A stretch of DNA of 64,000 nucleotides from Antennarius striatus (lineage: Eukaryota > Chordata > Actinopteri > Lophiiformes > Antennariidae), in contig NC_090793.1 in NCBI RefSeq assembly GCF_040054535.1, forward strand, positions 19,344,501-19,408,500. Direction: 5' to 3'. Below, piece after piece: positions 34,701 to 45,300 of the stretch (positions are counted from its first letter, which is position 1; every line of letters starts with the position of its first letter). A program made the translations under genes and the position numbers. The notes under the pieces were generated by a model. The model did no database searches. It was not told the origin of the DNA and saw only the letters and a list, made by a program, of their open reading frames with translations.

Positions 34701-37700
34701 TTTGGTGGCAGTTGTCAGCTTGAGGCTTGACAACCCAATCCCCAGACAAAGAGGCTAGCTCTAGGGACATGGAATGTCACCTCGCTGGGGGGAAAGGAGC
34801 CAGAGCTTGTGAGGGAGGTTGAGAGGTACCGGGATCACCTCCACCCGCAGCTTGGGCCCTGGAACCCAAACCCTTGAGAGGGGCTGGACTCTCCACTTTT
34901 CTGGTGTTGCCCAATGTGACAGGCGGCAGGCTGGTGTGGGCTTGCTTGTAGCCCCACATCTCAGCCGTCATATGTTGGAGTTCAACCCAGTGAAAGTGAG
35001 GATTGCGTCCCTACGCCTTCAGGTTGGGGACAGGTGTCTCACTGTTGTTTCAACCTACGGGCCAAACAGCAGTGTTGAATACCCGGCCTTCTTGGAGTCC
35101 CTGGGAGGAATACTGAATAGTGCTCCGACTGGGGACTCTATTGTTTTCCTTGGGGACTTAATTGTTCACGTGGGCAATGACAGCGAGACCTGGAAAGGTG
35201 TGACTGGGATGAACGGCCTCCCCAATCTGAACACGAGTGGTGTTCTGTTATTAGACTTCTGTGTTAGACAGTTTGTCCATAACAAACACCGTGTACAACC
35301 ACAGGGATGTCCATAAGTGCACATGGCACCAGGACACCCTTGGCCTGAGGTCGATGATCAACTTTGTTGTTGATCATCAGACCTCAGAATGCGTGTGTTG
35401 GACACTCAGGGGAAGAGAGGGGCAGCGCTGTCAACCGATCACCACCTGGTGGTGAGCTGGACCCGCTGGCAGAGCAGGGGGCCGGACAGACAAACGTGTT
35501 TTGAGAGTCTGTTGGGAACATCTGGCAGAACCCTCTGTCAGTGAGGTCTTCAACTCCCACCTCCGGGAGAGCTTCTCTCAGATCCTGCAGGAAGCTCGGG
35601 ACATAGAGTCAGAGTGGACCATGTTCTCCACCTGCATTGTCAAAGCAGCTGCTCGGAGCTGTAGTCTCAAGATCTCTGGTGCCTGTCGGGGCGGTAACCA
35701 ACAAATCCAGTGGTGGACACCAGAAGTAAGGGATGCTGAAGGCTGTCCAGTCCCTGTATGACTGAATCCGGAGCTGGTTTGCATTGCCAGCAGTAAGTCA
35801 GACCTGTTCCAGGTACATTTTGGACTTCGGAATGTTTGCCCTCTATCACCTGTTCTGTTCATGATCTTTATGGACAGAATTTCTAGGCACAGCCAAGATC
35901 CGGAAAGAGTCCGGTTTGGAGACCAAAGAATTTCATCTCTGCTTTTTGCGGACGATGTTTTCCTGTTGGCCTAATCAAACCTGAACCTTCAGCGTGCACT
36001 GGGATGGTTTGCAGCTGAGTGTGACTCAAAAGGGATGAGGATCAGTACTTCTAAATCTGAGGCCGTCAGTGGAGAGTCTTTTCCCCAAGTGGAGGAGTTT
36101 AAGTTTCTTGGGGCCTTGTTCACGAGTGAGGGAAGGATGGAACGTGAGATTGACAGACGAATCAGTGCAGTTCCCGCTGTGATGCGGTCACTGTATAGGT
36201 CTGTTGTGGTGAAGTAAGAGCTGAGTCGCAAGAGGAAGCTCTTGATTCACTGGTCAATCTTCGCTCCTCCTCTCACCCATGGTCATGAGCTTTGGGTCAT
36301 GACCGAAAAGACAAGATCCCGGATACAAGCGGCTGAGTTTCCTCCGTATAGTGGCTGGATGCACCCTTAGAGATAGGGTGAAGAGCTCAGTCACCAGAGG
36401 GGAGTTCGGAGTAGAGCCGCTGCTCCTACGCCTCACGCGGAGCCAGCCGAGGTGGCTCAGGCATGCCTCCTGGACACCTCCCTGGGGAGGTGTTCAGGAT
36501 GCCTCCTGGACGCCTCCCTGGACGTCTCCCTGGGGAGGTGTTCCGGGCATGTCCTACCAGGAGGAGACCTCGGAAAAGACCTAGGACACACTGGAGGGAC
36601 TATGTCTCTCGGCTGGCTTGGGATCGCCTCGGGATTTCTCCTGAGGAGCTGGAGGAGGTGTCTGGGGAGAGGGAAGTATGGGCATTCCTCCTGAGACTGT
36701 TGCCCCCACAACCCGGCCTTGGATAAGCGTTTGAAGACGGATCGATGGACATTCTGTAACATCTCATTCCATTCACAGGTCCAGGTCTGGCCTTCATCGC
36801 TTACCCTCAGGCGACAGCTTTGATGCCTTTATCACATTTCTGGACTGTCTGCTTCTTCCTGATGCTGATTCTACTGGCTGTTGACTCATTTGTAATAACA
36901 ACTGACAAATTTTCTATTGAGAAATAGTTGGTTTGTAAACACACATGACATTTCACTCTTTGTCATCTTCACAGTTTGTGATGGTAGAGAGCTGTATCAC
37001 CACAGTGAGTGACTTATTTCCAAAGTTGCTTCGTGCACCAGTGAAGCACGAGATCTTTGTCCTCATCAGCTGTCTAACCATGTGTGTCCTACAACTTATC
37101 TTGGTGACTGAGGTAAAAAAAAACCAAAACAGTTTCAGATCATGCTGATGGCTTGAATCTTAATTCAATCTCAATTTTCTTTCTGCTTTAGGCAGGAATT
37201 TACATTTTCCAACTTATTGAGTTCTACGGTTCTACCAGGGTCTGTATGACTGTCGTGGCTATTAGTGAATGCCTGGCTATAGGCTGGATTTTTGGTGAGT
37301 TACATAAATTACAATATTAATAACACTTTCTTTCATCCAAAGCTGAATTTTAAGGTTTAGGCCATGAATGGCTCATGTTGATGGGTTTGGTTGATTCTAA
37401 AACACTCTCTGGTGGATATAGCTGCAGACTTCTCAAAACCTGCACTCAGTCAGATCTACATTCAGCTTGCTCCCTGCCAAAAGTGTAGTTCTCCACTAGA
37501 TGTGATTTTTACCAGGATGCTATCCAGGAACCCTAAGGCCAGGCACTCTGTCCTACCATAGGATGTATGAATACACAACACCAGTTTTAGCCTAACTGTA
37601 ACTAACTAACAATTCTACAGAGGTGACTCTGTGGTTCTCACTTTACAGTTTACGGCATTTTGTTCACCTTGATCCGAGACCAGCCACCAGGACCATCGTT

Positions 37701-39787
37701 GGTGACCCATGTGTATGGGATAATTTGTCTTAAGAGAATATTTCCCCTCATTCTGGCAACTAAAATCACAAGGACATGCAAAGACTGCTTCTTGGGAGGC
37801 AATTTTGTTTTGATTTAGTTTGCCATGCTCATTACTGTACCTTTTAAAACTTTTGACTTTTTATTAGGTGCTGATCGCTTTTATAACCTCATTGAGGATA
37901 TGACTGGACAAAGACCTTCTATTTACTTCAAACTGTGCTGGAAATTCATCATTCCTCTGTTGTCACTGGTGAGTCAGAAAGGTCCTTCAAGGTTACAGAC
38001 TATTTTCCATTCCTGCAATAGTTTTAGCAGTTTGTTTTTTGGTTTTTTTATGACAAGCCCTTTCAGAAGTTAATCAGTTGGGCTAACCAGTAGTGAACAT
38101 ATGAAACATCTTTGGTCTTGTTATGTTCATAAAAAAGCCTGGAACAGGTACAGGTAATCCTCAATTTATGGACAAAATTGGTTCAGAGAGGCTGTTCATA
38201 GGCTGAATTGTTCACTATTCATTAAATTTCAATTGAAATAGCGTGAATGGTTGTTTGACTTTCGTGTGGCTCTGCTGTGCCCCAGTGATGTGCCCAAAAT
38301 CCCCCCACACCACCCCCCACCCCACCCTTTTGCCTGTAGTCTGCTGGGATATGCTCAAACAACCCAATCTGAATCACAAAAAGCAAAAGACAATAGATGG
38401 GTGGATGAATCTACAGTATAATTGTCATTTATGGTCATTTAGTTACTACTCTCAATGATAAATCACTATGAAATGAGAGAAGATAGAAAAGGCAAAGGAG
38501 GACGTGTCAACGGGGGCCCAAGGAGGTTAGAAAAAAAAGCAACTATTCACCATGGTTCAAACAGGAAGCGTAATGAAGATTGTAAAATCAAGACCTTATT
38601 GCACCAAATATTTTGACAACAATAACACTCACATGACGGGTAAAGCAGAGGGAGGATGCGTATTAAAACTTATGTCTAAAGTCCAATGTTTATGTATTCA
38701 TGTTCTGTTGGAAGTCCTTGGTATAGATGACACTGCCACAGAGTCAAAAAAACTTGTCAGGGGATAGAACTCCAGTTTGCTCTAATATCATTAGGAATAA
38801 TTTCTTGGTACAGTAATTCCTAGTTACTCACGGTTAATGCATTCCAGGACCACCTGCAAAAAACAAAATTCCACGATACAGCAACAATTTTATTATTTAC
38901 GGTAATTTAAATATTTATGAACCTTCCCCATACTGATTTTAAACCACCTTTTATCTGTATTACCATTTCCCACACTCTTATAGACTGTTTAAAGCACTTT
39001 TGTAATAAAGAAAAGTGCTCTTTGGTCATGTCTACTTGCCCCAAGGGGCTCTGTATAGAGATGTTTATCATCCCGTTGTGTTTTGTCTTATACTTTGTGC
39101 TGTACTGCCTGTGCCAGAGCAAAAGAAGAGGAGGAGGAACAAGTTTTTTTCGGTGACAAGCAGAGCGGTCATTGGAAAATTATCGTGCTTATGGGGTAGT
39201 GCTGCTCTTCGGAGGTTGTGGCAGACAGGGGAACTACAGTTGTTAGATATGTCGGCTTGTTGTTAGTATGTATTAATGTTCACAAGTCGGATGTTCATAT
39301 CTTTACGGACTACCTGCATTTTTTTTTCCTGCTTCACATCCATCACTTTTCACCACACGATACTGTGTCATTGACACCAACTGGACCAACTGATGGCTAG
39401 GATTTTTGGATTGCCAAAATTAACTTTAGAAACCTTTACTTTAAAAAAAAGACACTCTGTGATTGAATGCATGAATGCTAAAATGTTCTATTTTTAGCAA
39501 AGAATTCATGAATAAATCTCCACAGATTCCCTTCATCATGTCCCTGGTTAATTACAAACACCTCAAATTCAATGACTACCTTTACCCAGACTGGGCGTAC
39601 TCACTGGGGTGGGTCATGACCCTCTCTTCTGTTCTAATGATCCCACTTTGGGCAGCTGGACGGGTGTGTTTGACACCAGGAACCTTCAGGGAGGTAAGAA
39701 TTTGTGTTGAACAACATCTCAAAGCCAAGTGTTCTCTGTTTGATATGATTAATACGTCCTTGTAATGCTGTTGTTAGTGGAATGGTT

Positions 39788-39822
<35 letters not shown>

Positions 39823-40510
39823 TTTATATACTGGTTTGATCCCCGAAGGAAAATTAAGAGAGCACACTCTAGCTACTGATTACAAACGCATGCATACATA
39901 TTTGTGAGTACAGGCCCCTGTATCACACACACACACACAAGGGGGCCTGTAGGCATGCAGGGGAGGTAGAGTGGCAGGCAGCTCCTTCTTGGTGCGCCTC
40001 AAATGAGCAATTTGTAAAGGGGACGGCACCTTGCTCAAGGGTGCCTCGGCAGTGCTCCAGAGATGAGCTGACACCTCCCACTGTCAGCTCACCTCCGGGT
40101 ATTTTTGGGAGGGCGGGAGCGGGAATCGAACCGCCGATCTTAAATCATAGGACGACCCGCTCTACCGCCCGCTTTACCACTGAGCCACTGCCGCCCAAAG
40201 TTGCAAAGGATCATGGGATCACAGGTGGGTGAGAAACATCAGCCAGATGTGAGCCATATTTACATGTAGTCAGAGAAACTGGGGAGGAGAAAACACAAGA
40301 AAGCAAAGGAGAAAACAGCAGCAAGGAGAAAACAGCAGCAAGGCAGGGGAGGTAAAGATGAGTTGTGAAAACAGAAGCTTAAACTTCTCTTGTTTATTCC
40401 AGCGTTTGTCCGTCCTTTGTCGTCCTGCTGAAGATCCAGCCTGGAAGCGGACAGATATTGCAGAAGAGAGAACAACTGCTGGCCTGATGACATCTGCATC
40501 AACAGTTTAG
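31729..40510 (+). CDS. Copy 4: SLC6 transporter, GAT2/slc6a13-like, derived group, hybrid exon 13
   Basis: Exons: 31729-31879, 31990-32124, 32255-32392, 32996-33083, 33502-33634, 33729-33863, 34140-34243, 34375-34499, 36779-36891, 36975-37112, 37192-37294, 37868-37968, 39526-39693, 40403-40510. The frame is open, predicting 579 aa. [10 protein letters not shown], the EL2 cysteines and the chloride site are kept. The TM2 glutamate is Val (LMVTS), TM6 reads LSSYN, the pre-TM8 loop VTKS, TM8 DSFF. The 5' third of exon 13 matches copy 2 ([13 protein letters not shown]) and the rest matches copies 5/6, ending R-E instead of R-Q: a recombinant exon. Intron 8 carries a Rex3-like LINE and intron 13 a SINE. 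The poly(A) signal is at 40664-40669. It appears intact; function is as uncertain as for copy 2. Confidence 0.92.
33250..33445 (+). mobile_element. Scrap of the gypsy fossil in intron 4 of copy 4
   Basis: After a G-run (33249-33262) the sequence matches about 43690-43880 of copy 5, part of the gypsy-fossil insertion. Only this piece survives. It shows that copy 4 shared the insertion with copies 2, 5 and 6 and later lost most of it. Confidence 0.6.
34644..36753 (+). mobile_element. Rex3-like RTE LINE with 8-bp target-site duplication in intron 8 of copy 4
   Basis: Flanked by CTGTAACA (34636-34643 and 36754-36761). The apurinic endonuclease part is recognisable at 34780-35500 ([17 protein letters not shown], then a D-L near GDSIVFLGD). 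RT pieces follow at 35820-36060 (LFADD-type box near 35945) and the C-terminal part at 36060-36720 ([28 protein letters not shown]). A central part of the RT is missing and there are several frame breaks. Same orientation as the host gene. The insertion point is only about 25 bases before exon 9. Confidence 0.9.
38815..39400. repeat. Intron 12 repeat block of copy 4
   Basis: The left part ('gcattccaggaccacctgc', 'ccacgatacagc') resembles a fish non-autonomous DNA repeat. The right part from about 39165 matches intron 12 of copy 2 (18060-18270). No exon is seen. Confidence 0.45.
39789..40198 (-). mobile_element. tRNA-derived SINE with LINE-like tail and poly(A), unit 1 only
   Basis: On the minus strand it runs from ggcggcagtggctcagtgg (head) through a ggttcgattcccgctcccg B-box-like motif. 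It continues into a body and a tail containing 'ttccttcggggatcaaac' (LINE-like 3' end) and a poly(A) of about 30 (poly(T) on +). It interrupts 'ggttgag/ttgcaaagg' of intron 13 of copy 4; the uninterrupted site is present at about 48080. It therefore inserted after the 8-kb duplication. Confidence 0.85.
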
Positions 40511-41763
40511 TGTGACCTGTAGAGTCAAATTAACAAGACATCATACTATTATCAATCTAGTTATGTTGCTGCTTGTAATTCTCTTGAACTTTAGCAAAGG
40601 ATAAAATGCTTGTTTCTCCACATTTTTCTACATCCGTAGAAATGGAAAGAGTTGATGAATAACAATAAAAGTTTTGTTCAAATCTACAAAATTCAAGTCT
40701 TTTATTGTGTTTCCCACTGGTGATTTGTCCTGCTACAGTTCCATTATGACTCACTGGTGAAGGCAGGGGAAAGATTAATGGGATTGTAGAGGGAATGGGG
40801 ACATTTGGCTGAAGATGAGGATGAAGGTTGACAAAATTATGGATAGCAACAGGTGAGAATAGAGAGTAGAAGAAACTAGAAACTACTGTAGTGACTGTGG
40901 TTACATTATGTGTCCACCAGGTTGAGCTGCCCTAAAGGAATTGCATTCATGACTCTGCAGCCTTTGCTCAAATTTCAAGAGCCAAGTCACTGCTCAGAAA
41001 ATTTTCAGAAAATGACCATTGGGATTCAGAAAATGAATCCCAGCTTCCATGTATTCCAGAAACGGGACGGCAGGATTGATGAAACCACCTAAGAGGGTTA
41101 AAGGTCCTGATAACAACCCACTACAGGTTGTTGCCTGTAGTGGGTTGTTGCCTGCTGCCTCGTTCATTGAAATATAAAGCCTTCTACAGAGTGTACCCTG
41201 CCTCACGCCCCCAGTCGGCTGGGATAAGCTCCTGCTCCCTGCGACCTGTAGCGGTAGTAGCTTTGTTAATCCCTTAAGGAGGTTCCATTAGGGAAATTAA
41301 CAATGGACGTGAGAGTGGATTATGGAACATTACGTTCAGAATAATCAAATGTGTTAGTACAGCATACATACACGCATTTATTAAAACAACAACACATGAG
41401 GTAATTGTGTTATTGAGTTATTAATTATTAATTTGTTAATTAGTAAAATAACTGTTGTAATAAATTTCACGTATTGTGTAAGCAGTTTGGTTACTTTAAG
41501 TTAAATATGTAGGAGGAAGTTAGAGAACCTACACAGACATGGGGAGGACATAGAAACTCTGAACAGGAAGGAATCAAACCTGGAACCTTCTTGATGTGAA
41601 GCTACAGCGCCTCACAGCATGAATTGACCGTAACCGAGGGAGGAGACAACATGGGAAAGATAATTCTCATATTCTAATGACATACTGGAAACTCTGGAAT
41701 TGTAGCTTTAAAAGAGCCACAGTCTAATTATATTAATGTTGCAAAGAACCATTTTCACAGACG
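40511..41763. other. Spacer between copies 4 and 5
   Basis: No gene is seen. It has the 3' UTR and flank of copy 4 to about 40860, a small palindromic run 'ccactacaggttgttgcc' at 41117-41150, fish L2/SINE-like scraps ('gcccccagtcggctgggata', 41208-41260), and a decayed tRNA-SINE piece at 41511-41625. It repeats at 48392-49709. Confidence 0.55.
40664..40669 (+). promoter_or_regulatory. Poly(A) signal of copy 4
   Basis: AATAAA lies 154 bases after the stop codon, in the same 'aacaataaaagttttgttc' context as copies 2 and 5. Confidence 0.7.
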
Positions 41764-42146
41764 TACCGTAGTTTCTAGACTATTGAGCGCACCTGAATAT
41801 AAGCTGCACCAACTGCAGAACAAAATTATACATACAGTACAGTATTTTTGGCAGCACCTGTCTATGAACTGCAGGTGTCTGTTGGTGAAACATGAGATAT
41901 TTACACAGAAAGACGGTATTCATCTAAAAAGATGCATCATGTGGCTTTTTGGGATTTCCGTCACAATGGGTGTACATGATATGCAAGATGTCTATTCAAA
42001 ACTTGTATCACTCTTGCGCTTCCGGCTACAGCGCCCCCTGGAGGCTGTTAAACCGTATATTATATAGATTGGCTGCATCATTATTTAAGCCACAAGGTTC
42101 AAAGCATGTGAAAAAAGTTTTGGCTTGTATGCTGGAATTTACGGTA
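41764..42146. mobile_element. MITE with terminal inverted repeats before copy 5
   Basis: Begins taccgtagtttctagac and ends ggaatttacggta, giving imperfect terminal inverted repeats TACCGTA...TACGGTA. It is about 383 bp with no coding capacity. The same element sits at the same place before copies 6, 7 and the gene fragment. Confidence 0.7.
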
Positions 42147-42339
42147 TTTAAAAGCACGCTTCAGGCTTGCATGGGGCTGGCGTTACCATTTGAAACCTTT
42201 GACCACAGACTAATGACTGATACCAACCTGCTACCATAATTAAAGTGGATTGAAGGAAGACGCTTGTCACACAAGGACAAACTAAAGTTTGAGAACTTAA
42301 ACTTGTAAAACTTTGAGGAAAATGTATCGTGAAGTTGAG
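42145..42339 (+). promoter_or_regulatory. Class B promoter/leader of copy 5
   Basis: A TATTTAAA box (42145-42152) straddles the right end of the MITE. About 190 bases of leader conserved with copies 6 and 7 follow up to the ATG. A start site about 30 bases downstream of the box would give a 150-160-base 5' leader. The box is TATCTAAA in the dead fragment. This is inference from position and conservation. Confidence 0.45.
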
Positions 42340-45300
42340 ATGAACAGACAAACACAGAAAGTAGACAAAAAGAGGAGTAATGAAGACAGAGGACAGTGGG
42401 CCAGTAAAAGAGAATATATCCTGGTTGCTGCAGGAAATGTTGTTGGTGTGAGCAACGTGTGGAGATTTCCTTACCTCTGCTACAAGAACGGTGGAGGTGA
42501 ATATTAAACATTCATCCTATTAAATGTCTTTGTATTAATGGTGAACATTTTAATCTGTTATCATCATGGGCGTGTATGTGACACTTTCTTTTTAAATAGG
42601 TGCCTTTCTGGTGCCATATGGTCTACTAGTTGTATTTTTTGGGATACCTACTTTTCTAATGGTGACCTCAATTGGTCAGTACACCCAGGAAGGATTCATC
42701 ACCTGCTGGACCAAGTTGTGTCCACTTGCACAAGGTGAGCTGAGCTGAGTTCAACTAAAATGTACAAGATAGACCAAAATGGAAATTTATTCTTTGGTCA
42801 AAAACAATATTTTCTCATGAAGAATTTTGCACTTTGTTTATCTTTGTATTTCTCTTATAGGTATCGGCATTGGACAATTGATCACTACATTCTGGGCTTC
42901 TATCTATATTATGATTGAAGTGTGGGGTCTCTTCTATCTGGTGTTCTCATTCAGATCCCAGCTCTCCTGGGCCACCTGCAACAACACCTGGAATACAGGT
43001 AAGCAGGGTACAAAAAATACAGAGGTGGGTTAGAGTGAGGGTTATGTGTTCTCAACAGTCTCAATGATCCAAACAGTGAGACTCACTGAAATCTGTTTTT
43101 GTTCTTCAATCCAGCTGACTGTGTAGATCTTCAGATTTTCAATTCATCCAATTTGACAGTAGAACAGACCAATGGGACTCCTGCAGCAGTTGAGTTCTGG
43201 GAGTGAGTCTAACTTGTTTTCATTCTCAAATATAAATGCTCAATTGCTTCCACAAGAAATATTTATCTTGGTCAGATTATTTGAACATGTGGCTTTGGGA
43301 AAGTTCAAACATCACTAACAGCTACAAATCTCAAAAATGTTAGAGATTAAATTTTGTAATAATGTGTCCGACAAAACATTTTGGTAAACATTGTGATCAT
43401 ACATGGAAGCTTAAATGGGCTTGAATGCATTAGAGATTCTCACTGATGCCACCCTCAGTGCCCTGAATCACACATCTCCAGGACCTGCTCCTGTGTCTGC
43501 TCCTGCTCCACCGCAACCATTACTGGAGCCACAACCAAAGACCCCTGGAGCTATAGTCGAGATCCCAAACTCTGTTTCCCGTTCTTCACAAAGTGCTCCT
43601 TTCTTTTCTCCCTTGAACCTCTCACGTTCACCTTTCAAGACACTAAGGTGTCATTCAACCATCAATCACTTGATGGGGAAAGCTCATCTATGGCGGGCAG
43701 CAGAGCGAGAGGAACGCAGGCCTGCTTGCTCCTCCTTACAAGCTTTCACAGCAGAGCCTCCTCAAGATGTAAGGAGAGATGCGCTTCCGGTCATGAGGAG
43801 ATGTAAAGCTATGTGTCATCAGCATGACTATGGAAGCTGATGCTGTGTCTCCTGATGACGTCCCCAAGGGGAAGCATGTAAAGGTTAAAAAGAAGTGGAC
43901 CTAAATGCTATATCCAGTTTCATGGGTTCCTGATGAACATGTATCCAAAGCTACCTCAAAGCATCGTCCTATGAGTTAAGAATGAAACCAGTTAACACTG
44001 GAGAACTGGAAAAATGAACCACGTGTCTGAGTCTTTAATAAAATATGATGGTTCACCTCTCTCCCACTGAGATGAACCATGACATCAGTGACTTCAACTT
44101 ACTAGTGGTCAAAGTGACACTGGAGGACTGGTCCCACAAATTGGAGGGCACCACCCAGCTGGTCCTGGTGTGGGCCAACCAAAGGAACCTGGATTACATT
44201 TGGGAAGCCTTAACTCCAGACAGGCTCCGTGGTCCTTGTTTATTAGCAAGTTCATTTCAATCTCTCCTATTGTTTGGAGAACCGCAAAGTCAACCCCAAT
44301 GGTCGCTGACAGGGGACCCCAGTTTAGATCCAAGTTCTGGAAAGAGTTCTGTAGGTATATTGGCCTTTTTCAGACTGTCCGCCATTTTTCAACCCCAATC
44401 CAACCGTGAAATGGAAAGACAGAATCAGTACAGTGAGACAGCTGTCTCCCCAACAGCTCCTATTGGTAGAATATGCCCACAATAACCTGACCACCTTGGA
44501 CATGTGACCGTTCCGTTGCGTCCACAGTTTCTGGCTTCCTGTTTCGCACCCTCGAGAAGGAAGTTTCCTGCCTTCATCTACAGCTGCCAGAGGTCTTGGG
44601 CACAAGCTTGAGACTATGATCAACTGACTGTTATTCAGCTGCTGTCAACTGCCAATGTATGAAAGCTCTCTCCTAACAAGTGGGCCAAAGAGTCTTGCCT
44701 TCCAACTGGACATGAATCTTTGGGTGGAATCCCAAAAGCTAGCACCAGGTTTCATTGGTCCATTTGAAATCCAGAATGTCATCAACCCTGAAGTTGCCAT
44801 GTTCCATGCAGATTCTCCACATCTTCAACAAAGCCTACATCAAATCCATCTTAGTGGACCTCCACCATCCATTGACTCCTGACGTCCATCTTCGATACCT
44901 CGTTGACTGACTGGAATACAGCCTGAGGAACGGTCATGACACATCCTTGATAATAATCTCATCAGAAATTTCCTGAAATTTGCCTGAAACCAGAATAAGC
45001 CTCCAGGATCTGCCCTACTCAAGGACGAAACAAGTAATTCAAGCTGATGATAAATAGGATATGCTTCAGGATATGTGTCCTAGGCCCACATATACTGAAG
45101 CTTTATAGATTCTAAGCAGATAGATGTTTTAGGTACCAGGCAATGTGGTAGGAACACTGTGTCGGGTCAATAATGAAATGTTGACCTAGGGCCTAGAGTC
45201 ATGTCATCTATGCCGCTTTGTATACTCCTTCATTTCATGAGGTGAAGTGACTGAGAACCATCGAGGATACTTTTTAATATGACAGTAGTTCATTCGCATA

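Noticed and set aside
36351-36762. Overlapping 77-101-codon frames on both strands near 36.5 kb
   Set aside because: They lie in the C-terminal part of the Rex3-like LINE and a short internal duplication of 'ggacgcctccctgg'-type sequence; not separate genes.
40090-40198. tRNA genes on the minus strand (also at 6290-6337 and 22260-22366)
   Set aside because: A- and B-box-like motifs are present, but the sequence continues into SINE body and tail, so these are tRNA-derived SINE heads, not tRNA genes.
42322-42340. Upstream in-frame ATG as the start of copy 5
   Set aside because: It is absent in near-identical copy 6 and in the other copies; the ATG in gagatgaac is shared by copies 1 and 3-7.
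43415-43840. 141-codon open frame, repeated identically at 51353-51778, as a host gene
   Set aside because: Pro/Ala-rich gag-like composition, no splice context, lies in a gypsy fossil and is identical only because of the recent 8-kb duplication.
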